NCBI GenBank assembly: GCA_030435675.1 | Contig: CM059621.1 | Span: 16,492,001 to 16,556,000 of the forward strand | Length of the DNA stretch: 64,000 nucleotides | Source: Steinernema hermaphroditum | Lineage: Eukaryota; Nematoda; Chromadorea; Rhabditida; Steinernematidae | Direction: 5' to 3' | Shown here: positions 33,805 through 45,375 of the stretch, piece by piece | Layout: every line of letters begins with the position of its first letter | Numbering within the stretch: position 1 is the first letter of the stretch | Notes under the pieces: model-generated | What the model was told of the DNA's origin: nothing | What the model saw: only the letters and a program-made list of their open reading frames with translations | The model's database searches: none | Position numbers and translations under genes: made by a program

Positions 33805-34580
33805 GTTTTGGCGGGAAAAGTAGAAAATCAAATGGAGAATTGGCCGTTTGCATTCAGAAGCCAAAAAACGAGTCTGTAATACAAACCATCCTCGTTGGTC
33901 CGGGCTCTCTAATGTTTGGGCTCGTTTCCGATACCTTAGAATCACTGGTGCCCAGTGTGATTGAAACGAAAGTCACAAAAAACTGCAATGTAACATATCA
34001 GGCTCTTTTTCTGACCGCTTTCTTGGTGCATTCGGAAATGAGGGTAATAGAGTAGACTGTCTAGTATAGTTTCTATCTTTTAGGTTATGATGTGTACCAT
34101 TACAATTGTTCAACAAATCGTTTGCTGCTTGCTTGAAATTTTTGCGCAGCGACCGAAAAAACCCAAATTTCGGCTCAATAAGAGTAGGACATTTTGAGGG
34201 AAAGGATGAGGGCGACGACGTCATCCCTCAGACCTCAGAGATTTTTGAAATTATGCAACAACTCTGAGAACGGACTCGTTATTTGGTTCAAAACGAGTCC
34301 GACTTCTTAAAGGAGTCCAGCAGTGATGAATTTTTTGGCGGGAAAAGTAGAAAATCAAACAGAAAATTGGCCGTTTGCATCAAAAAATGAGTCCGCAATA
34401 CAAGCGAGTCCTAGTCCGGCCTCGTCGCTCTGGACTCGTTTTGGACTCCTTAGGGTCGCTCGTGCCCAATGTGACTGAAACGAAAGTCACAAAAACTGCG
34501 GTGGAACATATCAGGCTCTTTTTCTGACCGCTTTCTCTGTGTAATCGGAGATAAGGTTAGAGTAGACTGTCTAGTTGGTT
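33805..34580. repeat. Direct duplication of ~260 bp
   Basis: Positions 33,805-34,072 and 34,333-34,580 are copies: GGCGGGAAAAGTAGAAAATC, AATTGGCCGTTTGCAT, GAAACGAAAGTCACAAAAA, ACATATCAGGCTCTTTTTCT and GAGTAGACTGTCTAG occur in the same order. The copies differ by substitutions and one insertion. No coding function is apparent. Confidence 0.7.
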
Positions 34581-35999
34581 AGCCAGACTGTCTATATGTG
34601 GACAGACATAACCGTTGGTCATCATTCTCCTTGGTTCTTCAATGATAATTAGTTGCCTAGAATAATATAGTAAAGTTCCCAAACGACCATCACTGTCTCC
34701 TGGACTGTCTGGAGTTTTTAATTTCCACCGGAAGGAAGATGCTAAGAATGCATTTTTGTAGACGTCGTTTCAGAACCGTCTCTGTACTTTTCGTGGAAAT
34801 GACAAAATCTAGACAGTCCAAGCAGCAGAGAATGCATTTTTGGACCCATGGCAAATACCCCATGTTGTTTGTCAATGTATCGACTTCATGCAATTATGTC
34901 GAAAAGAAAACTTTATAGACGTACAGAAGATAAGGCAAAGGAGATATTGAGTGTTTATGAAACAGCGCCAATGCGTAGTGACTACGATATGTTTGAGTTG
35001 TTCTATCTTCAAGCCTGATATTTCGATGTACAGTGCTACGGTGGCGCTCCGTTACTTCCGCACAACCCTCATTACGCCTTGAAAAGGGAGATGATAAACC
35101 ACATGCAGTTCTCAACTTTAGTGCCGTCTGATACCAAATAGTTATACATTTTTGCTGATTTTTTACGGCGTTCTTTTGTCGACGACACTTTTACCGTATC
35201 TGAACCCCCTCCATTTCGCGATTTATGGATGATGCTTGTAGATGAGTGTCAGTTCTTTACGGTGCGATATATTTAATCTACTAAGGACAGCTCTAGAGGC
35301 CATATGGAGGTAGAAAACAGAATCCAGACCCGTGGCCTTCATGTGTTCGAGTCGGATGTATGTTTAGGCATGCATAATAGGGAAACATAATTTCCCGACA
35401 ATCGTTTTCGATTTTCTTGTTTGCTAGTTGTATAACTTCATTTTGCGCATAAAAATATCGTATTTGGAGGAGAGCACAGTGAGTTACATTCATTTCGTCA
35501 TGGTGCAGCTTATCTGGGACACCCTGTAGTAAGTATAATATGTTCTTGGGGTCCTATTTTTAAGCGACGACCTATTATTTCAAGTGCCCAAGCCTTGTCT
35601 GTCCGGACTATCTGGAGTTTTTGATTTTCATCGGCAAACATACGCGGAGGATGCATTTTTAGGGACAAGGTAAACTTAAAAAGGCCTTAAAAAGGAGATG
35701 GTAAATGCCTACAGTTTTTAACTTTAATAACATCCGATATCGAATATTTAAACATTTTTGTTCATTGCTGACGCCATCCATGTACCCAAGCCCTACTCTT
35801 CTGAGTTTCTGCCAAATTCCGAAACGATCGGGACCTCACCCCCTGTTGAATCACCGACCTTTATCTGACCCGGTTTGAGGGTATGGTTCCCGGATGAATA
35901 ATTCCTGTTTCACATTTCCGTATCTGGCGCGTGTTTCCTTCCTGACTTTTCGAGGTTTCTTGACGCATATCGCATTCTAATCAAAGTCTCTTTCAGATT
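34581..35999. repeat. Dispersed repeat copies and mariner-like terminus
   Basis: Positions 34,690-34,780 and 35,597-35,665 are related (ACTGTCTGGAGTTTTTAATTT and GATGCATTTTTG/A). Positions 35,085-35,160 and 35,690-35,765 are uninterrupted relatives of the repeat hit by element B. TCTGGGACACCCTGTAG at 35,513 resembles the ends of nematode and insect mariner elements. No gene is recognised. Confidence 0.45.
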
Positions 36000-36830
36000 G
36001 CATTACCCAGTCCAATCACTGTCCTATTCAATTAACTGAAGTCGGCCTCGAATCGGGAGCGCACCTACCCGCATCAACCAAACACTCATCACTGCCGGCA
36101 GCACCTTCCGCCCGACGCACCCTTCCTACTCATCTCTATTAACACAAACGCGTCCCGGCGACGTTGGCGAGAGTGGCGAATGCAAATTTCGCGAGTCGAT
36201 TGACTGACTTTCTTCTTCTTTCTTTCGTTCCGCGCTCAACTAGTACCGGTCCTGGCGGCGCGCGTCACCGAGAGCGCACCCTCCTTATCGCTATTCTGCG
36301 CACGTCGCGACGACGCTCTCAATTTCGGGGCGGCGCCTAAGGGTGGCTGACTGGGCGCCCGGCTTCACGAGACCCTCCACCCGCCGACTCGCGTTGATAA
36401 TATGCAAATGTGCCACACACACATACACTCACGCGTGTCTTGGCGTCGCCGCCGACTGCGAAGGGCGGCCTGCACCCACCGCCCCAGTCAGCCCGTCTTC
36501 GCCACCGCCGCGGCCGTTCCACGAAGAGCCCGTTTTTTGCGCCCTTAAACTTCTCTTTGTGTTGCACCTTGGCGCCAATCATCAATTCTCAACCCGCCGT
36601 GCTCTAACGACGTCGATTCTGCATTTGCATTTTGTCAAGGTCGCCCCGGCGGGGAGAAGCTCTCTTCTCGAGTTCTCGGCGACGGCGCGGAGAAGTTTGC
36701 CTGTTTACGTGAGGGGCCCCTGTGGTCGGCGACGAGTCGACGTCGCGGAAATGTGTTTATTTACGTTATGCGTTGAGGGGCGATTGATCCGGAGCGGGTT
36801 CCTCGTGATGTTCGAATAATTAATGCCGAT
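36000..36830. promoter_or_regulatory. Large GC-rich island with three octamer sites
   Basis: The longest island: CpG-rich sequence with three perfect octamers, ATGCAAAT at 36,180-36,187 and 36,402-36,409 and ATTTGCAT at 36,623-36,630, plus GATTGACTGAC and TAATTAATGCC. A 158-codon plus-strand frame (36,343-36,819) and an 82-codon minus frame are both open, but neither has domain features and splice-like signals are lacking. A cis-regulatory module is the preferred reading; an unrecognised exon cannot be excluded. Confidence 0.45.
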
Positions 36831-37999
36831 GGACTCAGTGGTGATAAGGGAGGTTTTTGTGAATTCGTGGAGCCATATGGCATATAGACGGTGCATGAGG
36901 CTATATTTTAGGTCTTTTAGACCTCTAATTTGATACACATAGATACTGTAGACGCTCTCTTGATGATAAGGGTGTTTTTTGTTAATTTTTGGACCCATGC
37001 ATACAGGGACTTTAGATTTTTTGAATCTTTATCTCTACTGTACGATTTTCGAGTTAATTTTTGGAACCGCTTGTTGTAGAAACGGTACACGAGGCCTAAT
37101 TTTGGAAGTCTAATTTGATGGAGATACTGTAGAAAGGCTTTTATTTTGAAGCAAAATTTAGACTGTAAAGTGTTCGAAAAACAGGCGAACTTGTGAATTG
37201 TGGATAAGGGTCCTTGTCAGTTTCCCGTGACATATAGAAAGCTGAGAATGCCCTTCGTACAAACTACGGAGGATTGATTATCGAAGGGTTCCTTTTGATA
37301 CTCGGATAACAGAGTGCGTGTTGTGCATAGGGACACCGTAGGTTAGTTTGGATGCATTACTTTCCCTTGATCCATACAAAGCCATGGAATTTTTAAAGAT
37401 GAAGCCAAGTTTTTTTTTTATTTTTGGAGACACGTGTTATATAGACGGTAGACGAGGCTCCGTTTTAGGTATTTTAGGCCTCTAACTCGATACTCTAGAA
37501 AGCCGCTTAATTTGAAACAAAATTTAGACCGTTAAGTGTTCGAGAACCAGTCAAACTTGTGAATTCTGCATGAGGGTCCTTGTCAGATTTGAAAGAAAGA
37601 TCTGAGGAAACAGATCGCATTTTCATCTTTTTTTTTTGCAGAACTGGTTTCCGGTGACCTATTCAAAGTTGAACATCTTGTGCACAAACTACAGGGCATG
37701 TTGAGCAGGATTGATTCACGAAGGGTTCCTCTTGATATTCGGATAATAAAGCGTGGTGTTGTACATAGAGGTACCGTAGATTAGTGTGGATGCAATTACT
37801 TTCTACATTGACAGCCATACAAAGCCATAGATGGACTTCATAGGAATTTTTGGACTTCATGGTTTTGTACAACTAATTTACCCTATATTTCTTAGTTTTC
37901 CACTAAACACATGGATAATGTAAAAAAAATTTACCTGACTTCAGTGTAGTCTTGCTTATTTTCTGTGTGCGGCCAGCAATGCCGTCAGGAAAGGTAGTA
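36831..37999. repeat. Diverged duplicated segments
   Basis: Positions 37,070-37,310 and 37,430-37,760 share AAACTTGTGAATT.TG, GAGGGTCCTTGTCAG, AGGATTGATT and CGAAGGGTTCCT.TTGATA blocks in order. A weaker duplicate, TAATTTTTGGACCC/GAACC, lies at 36,980 and 37,050. No gene is seen. Confidence 0.5.
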
Positions 38000-38229
38000 C
38001 ATCCGGCCGGTTCAAATGGCCACATAAATACAGGGTGATGCCGAAGTTTTCTGCACACACTTATTTACTATAAACATGTCGAAGTGATAAGTGGGGCATG
38101 GCGAACCTGCTACAGCCTGTTTTCGATATAATAACCACCTGTAGATGTGTAGGTCACCGTAGGTTAACTTGGATGCGAAGCTGGTTCCCCGCAATATACA
38201 GTACCAGCCATAAATGCACGTCATGGGAA
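38000..38229 (-). pseudogene. Mariner-type element 3' end, second copy
   Basis: The stretch is a diverged copy of 38,335-38,525: GGCCGGTT.AAATG, CAACATAAATA, GTCGAAGTG.TAA..GGG and CCTGTTTTCGATAT.A.CACC recur in order. ACAGGGTGATGCCGAAG at 38,031 resembles a mariner terminal repeat. Only the end of the transposase region and the 3' flank remain. Confidence 0.5.
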
Positions 38230-38334
38230 TCTTTTTTTTAGGATTTTTCTACTTCTTAACTTTCCATCCCAACATATCGTAGCCTACGTAGAATCATCAG
38301 TGTGATCTTGTTTATTTTTGACGCGGGACTGACA

Positions 38335-38690
38335 GTGTCATCAGGAAAGATAGTACGGTCGGCCGGTTAAAATGTGTCGTGGCAACATAAATAGAGGCTG
38401 AGGCCAGAATTTGGACCATATTTTTGGCACAAATTTATTTGTAAGGACCATCTCGAAGTGGTAAACGGGAATTATAGGTGATTGACTATGGGGAATAGCC
38501 TCCTGCAGCCTATTTTCGATATGACCACCTTTGGCATGCACAGAGGAAGGGTGTCCTCGTTGATTTCGGCCAAAGCTCTTAGGACAGATTTTTGCACAGA
38601 CTTCACGCTAACCGGTTTTATAGGAAAGAGATTTTGCTCTAGAACGCTCCAAACCGAGAAATCCGTAGAGGTCAAATCGGCAGAGTTAGA
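38335..38690 (-). pseudogene. Mariner-type transposase C-terminal fragment
   Basis: The minus strand reads DFSVWSVLEQNLFPIKPVSV, KSVQKSVLRALAEINEDTLP and, in another frame, HAKGGHIENRL. This follows the C-terminal third of Tc1/mariner transposases: (N)P.D.SVWSVLE after the last catalytic acid, a basic helix, and the KGGHIE signature near the end. The PDLNP motif is degraded (SADLTST). A frameshift separates the two parts. It is a dead copy. Confidence 0.7.
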
Positions 38691-38759
38691 CGGCTAAAGA
38701 GAAAAAAGTGCACAAACCGTAAAAACAAACAGCTCCTGGCAAACCTGTTCTTACTTTTA

Positions 38760-40345
38760 GATCGCAAGTTTCATTTTTGGTACGGTATAATGATGCCCGC
38801 TTGTACTTTAGTGATTTTTCAAGCGAAGCGCTTTTCTGATCGCAGAGAAGCCTTTTTTTCAAACTTCTTATCTAACTTATTGAGGAAGAATTAAAAATTT
38901 TTGTAAGATGCATGTTTATCCCTTTCTTCGTAGATTTGCGTATTTTGAAAAACAAATATACGTTCCCAGTTATTTAAAGGCAGGAGCGGTGCGTCTTAAC
39001 CTATCCTAGGCTGACCGTATTGTTTACATCCATGACGTTGTGTGATGGTTCATTATCAAAGAGAAAATGCTTCTGGATGAAGGTGCCTTATGCGCAGTTG
39101 TATTTTAGGCTGCTATTGGCTATTTTTGTACTGAAAATGGAACGTTGTAAACTGTAAAGTTATGGTATTCAAATCTGAAATTCAAGTTTAGTGGAGAACA
39201 AGCTGCCATCTCTAATTAAGAATTTGAACAAAGAGAATTTTTGTTACGCCGTGATGATGCCCTCTGGTTGCTATTTAGTGGTTTTTCGACAAAGGCACTT
39301 TTCTGATCGCAGAAAAGCTTCTTATCTAACTTATTGGGGAAGAATTAAAAATTTTTGTAAGTGGTATAAGTATTCCTTTCTTCGCAGATTTGCGTATTTT
39401 GAAAAACAAATATACGTTCCCAGTTATTTAAAGGCAGGAGCGGTGCGTCTTAACCTATCCTAGGCTGACCGTATTGTTTACATCCATGACGTTGTGTGAT
39501 GGTTCATTATCAAAGAGAAAATGCTTCTGGATGAAGGTGCCTTATGCGCAGTTGTATTTTCGGCTGCTATTGGCTATTTTTGTACTGAAAATGGAACGTT
39601 CTAAACTGTAAAGTTATGGTATTCAAATCTGAAATTCAAGTTTCGTGGAGAACAAGCTGTCATCTCTACTTAAGAATTTGAACAAGAAGAATTTTTGGTA
39701 CGTAGTGATGATGCCCTCTGGCTGCCATTTAGTGGTTTTTCGACAAAGGCACTTTTCTGATCACAGAGAAGCCATTATTTTCAAACTTCTTATGCAACTT
39801 ATTGGCAGAAGAATAAAAAATTTTTGGCAGCAGTTGGTGATATGTCCTTGTAGCTTTGCGTATTTTGATAAAACATATATACGTTCCCACTTATTGAAAA
39901 GAAAAAGCGGTGCTAGGATCAGCTGAGTCTAATAAGAGAGTCTCATACTCCAGAAGGGCTTCAGCCGGTAAATCGTGTTCCTTCTAAACGTGTTTGAGTT
40001 GTAATCACCAAATATTCATTAACCTTACGTTTCGTTAAAATATCTTTCGATCTGGTGTACGACTCGTTCATGATACGACAGATCTCCCGGTCAGTCATTT
40101 CACTAGACTCAGGTCGTTCACGTTCACAAACGCCCCAGAAAAAAAAGTCACGAAGAGCAACCTAAATGGCCACACTGAACCGCTGTTTAGAAGGTCGTGG
40201 TTTACTTTATCGCTAAAACCGAACTGCTTAACCTATCCGAGGCTGACTATACGGTCTACATGAAGTTGTGTGATGGTTGATTAGCAAAGAGAAAATGTTT
40301 CATGCAGTTGGCCAGATTTTCCGAAGTTGTATTTTTGGTTTTGTC
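38760..40345. repeat. Three tandem units of ~455 bp, third interrupted
   Basis: Units start near 38,766, 39,231 and 39,684. About 38,936-39,206 and 39,389-39,659 are almost identical (offset 453 bp), while the first ~170 bp of each unit have diverged. The third unit (39,684-39,910) is interrupted by about 320 bp containing a protease gene fragment and resumes at about 40,228 (CTTAACCTATCCGAGGCTGA). ATTTTTG sits at equivalent positions in each unit. Confidence 0.85.
39905..40175 (-). pseudogene. YME1/FtsH-type protease gene fragment with intron
   Basis: The minus strand reads RERPESSEMTDREICRIMNE, SYTRSKDILTKRK, then a 40-bp intron (39,984-40,023, GTTAAT to GTTTAG), then KEHDLPAEALLEYETLLLDS. 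This is the C-terminal helical region of M41 (FtsH-family) peptidases; KEH.LAEALL.YETL is closest to i-AAA proteases of the YME1 type of the mitochondrial inner membrane. The AAA domain and HEXXH site are absent. Because the intron is retained, the fragment came from genomic DNA and not from a processed transcript. It sits inside a tandem repeat unit and is non-functional. Confidence 0.75.
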
Positions 40346-41036
40346 ATTTCCGACCGTGTCCATAGGATTTGAGACCTTTTTACTTTTTTAAGTTTCCTTT
40401 ATAAGTTTCCTTCGTGAAACGAAGCTACTGCTGACTTCTATACAACTTTCTGGTTCTGAAGCGGTGGTGGGACTACGGCCTCCGGGTGTCCCAATTCCCT
40501 ATGGAAGCTGGAACAGGGTTTGCCATCTGACCAACCGCAAGCTTAGAGAGCGAATGACCGACCGCTCGCCAACGCGACACGAGTGAGAGGCTGGAGAGAT
40601 GGTACTTGTAGGCATTTATGTTTAGAGAATTTGAATGTGAGAAGTGTGAGCCTCTTTCTTTAGAAGGTTTACAGCTTATGTTTTCAGATAAGATTCGAGT
40701 TTACACGTAATCTGGTTAAGCGTTGCGAGAACCGTTTACCTTCAAATCACAGGCATTGCGCTGTGCGGGGTGCCTTGCAACCACTTAATAATCATCGGCC
40801 TTCTCTTCAGAGATTTTCTTGTTTTAGCAGTTCCAATTTTTGGAGTGGAAGAAACATGTTCCTGGGATTTTTGTTGTTTAACGGCATATGAGCGCGAAAA
40901 AGAGGTTTTAAGAGTAGCTGCGTAATGACCCAGAACACGTTGTCAATGTTGTAAAAAATGTTAAGTCAAGTCCGTAGAGTTAATTACACTTTTGGGGCTT
41001 ATTGTTCGACGCTGGACTCACCGGAATAGGCGCGTA
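40346..41036. other. Desert with retroelement fragment D
   Basis: About 40,460-40,600 matches the 5' part of the retroelement at 29.5 kb (GCGGTGGTGGGACTACGG.C, CGACCGCTCGCCA.CGCGAC), in the same orientation, with a deletion of about 15 bp. The rest holds ATTTTTG motifs and no gene. GAGCGCGAAAAAGAGGTTT recurs at 40,889 and 41,629. Confidence 0.5.
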
Positions 41037-41107
41037 ACACCGGTGGTTCAGTGGTAGAATGCTCGCCTGCCACGCGGGCGGCCCGGGTTCGATTCCCGGC
41101 CGATGAA
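41037..41107 (+). tRNA. tRNA-Gly(GCC)-like sequence
   Basis: The body is a textbook glycine tRNA: A box TGGTTCAGTGG, anticodon loop CTGCCAC with anticodon GCC at 41,069-41,071, and T arm CCGGGTTCGATTCCCGG. The acceptor stem has two mismatches (ACACCGG against CCGATGA), unlike the usual GCATCGG/CCGATGC. It is followed by a 100-bp body ending AAATTAAACTCGTC (about 41,188-41,200), similar to the retroelement tails in this window. It is therefore likelier to be a tRNA-Gly-derived SINE (41,037 to about 41,205) than a functional gene; a recently decayed tRNA is the alternative. Confidence 0.6.
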
Positions 41108-42465
41108 CCATAAAGTGGAGGCTCGCCGATGTCTTTGCCACGCGGGACTTGATGTACGAGAATAACGGGCGTTAGTTTATAACACAAATTAAACTCGTCA
41201 CAAGGAACAAAATCGGTTAAAAACAGGTTATCAAACAACTGACGCGCTGAGTATCAATAGGTCGCTTGGTCTCGACGCGATCGTCCTTTCAAATTTCCTT
41301 CCTTCGCGCGTTCGTCCGTAGTCAAATCGCGCTCGGCGACGATAATCCTGATTCCTGACCACCCTGAACATTTACACGGTTCATGTCAACAACACAATGA
41401 TAACGATTTTTGTATACAGCTCTTTGGCGCTACGTACTCGTATTGTCTATCGATCTCTAGATTTGCATCGCCGATGTGAGACTCACCAAACAAGCTTCCT
41501 CCATATTACAGTTATTACAATGGAACTATCAAAAGTGCTAAGTACCGATAGGGTGGAGTCCATCTCAAACGACAAACCGTAATGAGTGTATAAACTTGTG
41601 CACAGAAGTCGGCATCCTCGCTCAAATATGAGCGCGAAAAAGAGGTTTCAATATTAACCAGAGACCAGAGATGATACATAGCAGTTGTAATAGTCGGTTA
41701 CTGGCAATCACAGTCTTCCATGATCTTTTTTTGCTGTAAACCCCGCTTCGAATCTTTGATAAAATTTTTGATATCCTTCCTCAGCGTCTGTTGCACCGAT
41801 CGAAAGCCGGCTCTTAGCATCTCTGATACGGACGTAGCACTTGACAGATCTAATCGAGAAGAGTGGCGCTTCACCAGTGGATATAATGGTTTTTTTATTT
41901 TGTTTCTTTATTTATTTTTTCAAAGACTGCTATCGCATCTGTATATGTACAACGTTGTTCTTGGAATTAGAAACAGTGGAGTACCTTCATCGTTGGAGTT
42001 GTAGCATCTCCCATCTTGCTTATCTATGAGGGAGGCGCCTTTTCTGCAATTTTGTTTATCTATTTTTGCAGAAGGCATTTCATCATCTGTATATGTAAAG
42101 CGCTGTTCTTTTAACTAGGGACAGTGCGATTGAGAACTTCATTGTTGAAGCTGTAGCATTCCGGAAGTAAACTTCAAACCTCTTCTTCTGAATCATGGTC
42201 GAGTAAAGGAGGCACAAGGTTATACGCTCATTAAGAGTACGTGAAGTCGACAAATGGAGTTAGAGTCGAAAATGTGCTCATTCAATTATCGATTTTTTTT
42301 TGAAACGTTTTCCAATGATACCGTTCTTGAAAAAGAACAAATACTGATATCAGATAGATCTGTGGATTGTGGTCAATACCTATCTGCAACGGTCATTGAC
42401 ATTGTGCTGTCTTCATCGTCTTATTTTTTGGAGATGGGAGCGGGAGTGAAGTCGAGTGGAGTCGG
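41108..42465. other. SINE body, then desert with a short duplication
   Basis: The first 100 bp belong to the tRNA-Gly-derived element. About 41,895-42,005 and 42,045-42,165 are copies (TTTGTTTATCTATTTTTGCA-type, CATCTGTATATGTA.A, CTTCATCGTTGGAG.TGTAGCAT). No gene is recognised. Confidence 0.4.
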
Positions 42466-42630
42466 GCGGCAATGACTGGCTTCTTGGCTCCCTGGTATTC
42501 CAGGCCTTCTGGGAGCCGGGGTGATGATCATTGCGCCAACAACAATGGCCGAGAAACAATGGCCGCTCGCTCAACTCATCCGAATTGACGAGAGAGCGAG
42601 TGGACCACCCGACCGATCGGTAGACACACA
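42466..42630. other. GC-rich insert of unknown type
   Basis: A GC-rich segment with internal inverted blocks (GGCTCCCTGG and CTGGGAGCC; CTCGCTCAACTC and the ACGAGAGAGCGAG region) stands out from its flanks. The layout resembles the GC-rich retroelement bodies but it does not match them. No coding frame or known RNA was recognised. Confidence 0.35.
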
Positions 42631-42639
42631 AAATACCTT

Positions 42640-43420
42640 CATTTGAGCACTTTGATCACAGACTATCAGAAACTTTCCACTTAGCGCAGTGTATTCTTAT
42701 TTTCATCCAAAACCCTGTTTGGATCGGGTATTCGAAAAATTGGACTTCAAAAATTATTACTTTGCTTAAAGACTTTCATAATTTTTGTTCGTCCTCTATC
42801 GAATCTTTTCGTATTTGATCAAGCGTGCGCTTAAATTTCTTTAGAATGAAAAAAAGACGCACTACAGTGGAGCACATATTGTCAGTTACTCAAGCTAGCA
42901 GGACCGAGTTTTGAGTCGAGTTTTGCCAAAAAGTCAAAAGTCAAAACTTGCACAGCTCGTGTCCTTTGTCTCTCGGCGTCTGCGAACTCCTCTCACCGGT
43001 CCTCACGAACGCTTCGCTTTAAGCTATTGAACAGGCGATACTGTGATATTTTCGTTGTCATAATAATTTTTGGGGGTTGGAGCGGGAGCGATCATTATTC
43101 CAAAATGAAACACCATAATTATAAGCATTTGCTTGCAGATTATCGGAAACTTTGCACTCCTTTCCTATTTTTATCCAAAGCCCTATGTAAAAGCACCGTG
43201 TTCGGATATCCAAAAATTGACGCGTCATTAAGAGGTCACCTTGCTTAAAGATTATCAGAATCTTTGCTCTAGCTAGTCATTTCATATTTCAAGCATAGAA
43301 TGGCTTTCATAATTTTTAGTTATCTTTGTCCTTCCTTATTTCCTCAAGCGTGCGCTTAAATTTTTGTAAAACGAAAAAACATAAAAGTACGACCACAAGG
43401 ACTGCACATTTTCAGTCACT
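42640..43420. repeat. Diverged direct duplication
   Basis: About 42,655-42,850 and 43,130-43,380 are copies: GAC/GATTATC.GAAACTTT.CACT, TATTTT.ATCCAAA.CCCT, CTTGCTTAAAGA.T and GGCTTTCATAATTTTT, then CAAGCGTGCGCTTAAATTT. In one copy the heptamer is ATTTTTG (42,783), in the other ATTTTTA. No gene is seen. Confidence 0.55.
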
Positions 43421-43599
43421 CTAGCTACCATTAACTAAAGCCCTTTATTTTAATCATTTGATACACTTGTTATTATTCACATCCTATTGTTCTCTCGGCT
43501 CTATCTGCTGGTCATTTGCCTTTCTACAAGCAGCGACATCATTATCTATATCTCGATTGCCACAGAGTGGCCACATTTGTGAGTTGAACGTTTCCAAGA

Positions 43600-44870
43600 T
43601 CCGCATTTCATGATGCTATTCAAATGTGGGTATGATTTTTGTGAATGACAAAAATCGTGAACTTTCTAAGATGGTACCAGCGCTATGTTAAACATCGTAA
43701 CTTGAGAGTCATTCAACTCGATCACTGATCAACCCATTCCGTCCCGAAGCACCCCTGACACACTTCAAAACATATCAAAAGATGGCCGTATCGTCGATGT
43801 CTTTCACCTTGGTTACACCTCAGAGCCACCCGTTCATCTTCCCGTCCAATAGACACACTCCGGCCATTCGCCGTATCATCCGTAGCTGAGCGGTTGGCAG
43901 CTTCTTCCTCACTTCGTGACCGACCAAGTTTCGGAGCCGTAGAGCAGGACGAGGAGGCATTGGTCGCTTCCATCGCATCAGATTTGTGGAGGTCAGGAAG
44001 TCCTTGTACTTTCTGAAACCGTTCCATCCCCTTTGCATCCTTCTGCTTATCTCTTCAGCCTAACGACAAGAGCATCTACCGTATAGGACATCATAGTCAA
44101 ATGTCAAAAATCTTGACGCTTATATTTTTGTGCTTGGAAAATGGCAATCTTAATATTAACATTCTTAAGTGACAACGAAGTCGTTTCCTATAAATAAACG
44201 ATCACTAAAAAGTACGATATACCGTGTTTTGAATATTTTCGAGACTGTCAAACATCGATTATTTGACCCGATCTCTTTGACCCCATCTGAAGGATTCAAG
44301 ATTTCGACGGCAAAAATAACGAATTTTCTAAGATGATACTCAACCAGCTACCGTATAGGAAGGACATCGCAATCAAACGACAAAAATCTTGAATTTTCTA
44401 AAATGGTGTCCTCCCTACGTTAAACATAGTATTTTGAGTGCTGATCAACTTTATGTTCAGATTTAAAAATCTTTGTTATTTGAATGAAATGCGTCCATGT
44501 AAATGCGGATTAACATCTTGAGTGTCGGCCTCATCGTACTCCAAAAATAAACGATTACTAAAAAAGTGCGGTATTTTTAAAGTAAATCCTACTATATTGT
44601 GCTTGAATATCCTGACCTGAAAAGTGATTATTTAACCCCATTTTTAAGGTGATTCCATCCATACGCTAAACACAGTATTTTGGGTTCTGATCAACTCAAT
44701 GTTCTGATTTAAACATTTACATTTTTGCGCTTTGAATATCGTGTTCATAATACGTGTTAAATGGAGTACGTGTATACGATGTTAAGCAGTGATCATTCTT
44801 TCAGGACAACTCGATCACCGATCAACCCATCCCTGAAACACTTGAAAACACATCAAAAGACGGGGCCGTA
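43600..44870. repeat. Repeat cluster with reverse-oriented CAAAAAT copies
   Basis: Blocks GACAAAAATC.TGAA.TTTCTAA and ATGGT..C..GCTA.GTTAAACAT recur around 43,640, 44,105, 44,310 and 44,380. This is one of two places where CAAAAAT is common. A RTE-like reverse transcriptase fragment is embedded at 43,735-44,045; its end piece (GATCACTGATCAACCCATTC type) recurs at 44,815-44,872. Confidence 0.5.
43735..44045 (-). pseudogene. RTE-clade reverse transcriptase 3' fragment
   Basis: The minus strand reads RGWNGFRKYKDFLTSTNLMR, then RPALRLRN..., LPTAQLRMIRRMAGVCLLDG and, after a stop, GVTKVKDIDDTAIF. This matches the region after the RT domain in RTE-type LINEs (GW.AF.KYKD.LTS.KLPM.LKRK, LPAL.YG.ETW, TAQRRMER.MLG..L.DR..N). 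The order is kept but stops and frame changes interrupt it, so it is a dead copy. A shorter relative lies at 44,808-44,872. Confidence 0.75.
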
Positions 44871-44874
44871 TCAA

Positions 44875-45375
44875 TTATCACCGCCCATCCGGCGGCTGCA
44901 AATTGTACGATCTCCTCTCCGCTTTCACTTGAATTCGCGGCGCTCCGTTTCGTCGGCTCCGTCAAAAAAGCGCTAATGGCCCGCGTCACTAAATATTCAA
45001 AAGAAGCCGATTCCTCTCCGCGTCGCCTTTCTTCTTCTTCTTCTCCTTCGGCTCCGTCGACTTCTCCGTCGGCGTCGCGTTCGTTTCCCGCGTTCATTTT
45101 CGTTTCGCCAACGGCGGTCGCATCGCGCCATGCATAAATAATTCGCCTGCGGCTCTCACGCGCCGCTCGCCCCCCAAAATGTGATTTGCATATTCGATGA
45201 ATGAATATATGTGGTGGCGTTGGGGCCGCCGACCAGCCACGGCGCCGCAGCCGTTGTTGTCGCGATGGCTTCGAGTTTCGCTTTTCGACTCCACTTTTAG
45301 TGACTCGCGCCGAATTTGCATATTCGTACACACGGGGGGCCGGAAGTGCGGCGGAACCGTGATTTCGTGATCTAT
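44875..45375. promoter_or_regulatory. GC-rich island with two octamer sites
   Basis: A sharp switch to CpG-rich sequence holds ATTTGCAT at 45,184-45,191 and 45,314-45,321, both followed by ATTCG, plus CATGCATAAATAATTCG and CACTAAATATTC. The repeated GATTTGCATATTCG/AATTTGCATATTCG context is notable. A 169-codon minus-strand frame is open across it but is low-complexity Arg/Glu/Ser sequence without a domain. A cis-regulatory module is inferred. Confidence 0.45.

Noticed and set aside
36343..36819. 158-codon frame in a GC-rich island
   Set aside because: Open frames occur on both strands there, without domain, splice signals or codon pattern; composition explains them.
44822..45331. 169-codon minus-strand frame
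   Set aside because: Arg/Glu/Ser low-complexity translation over a CpG-rich island; no recognisable domain or start context.
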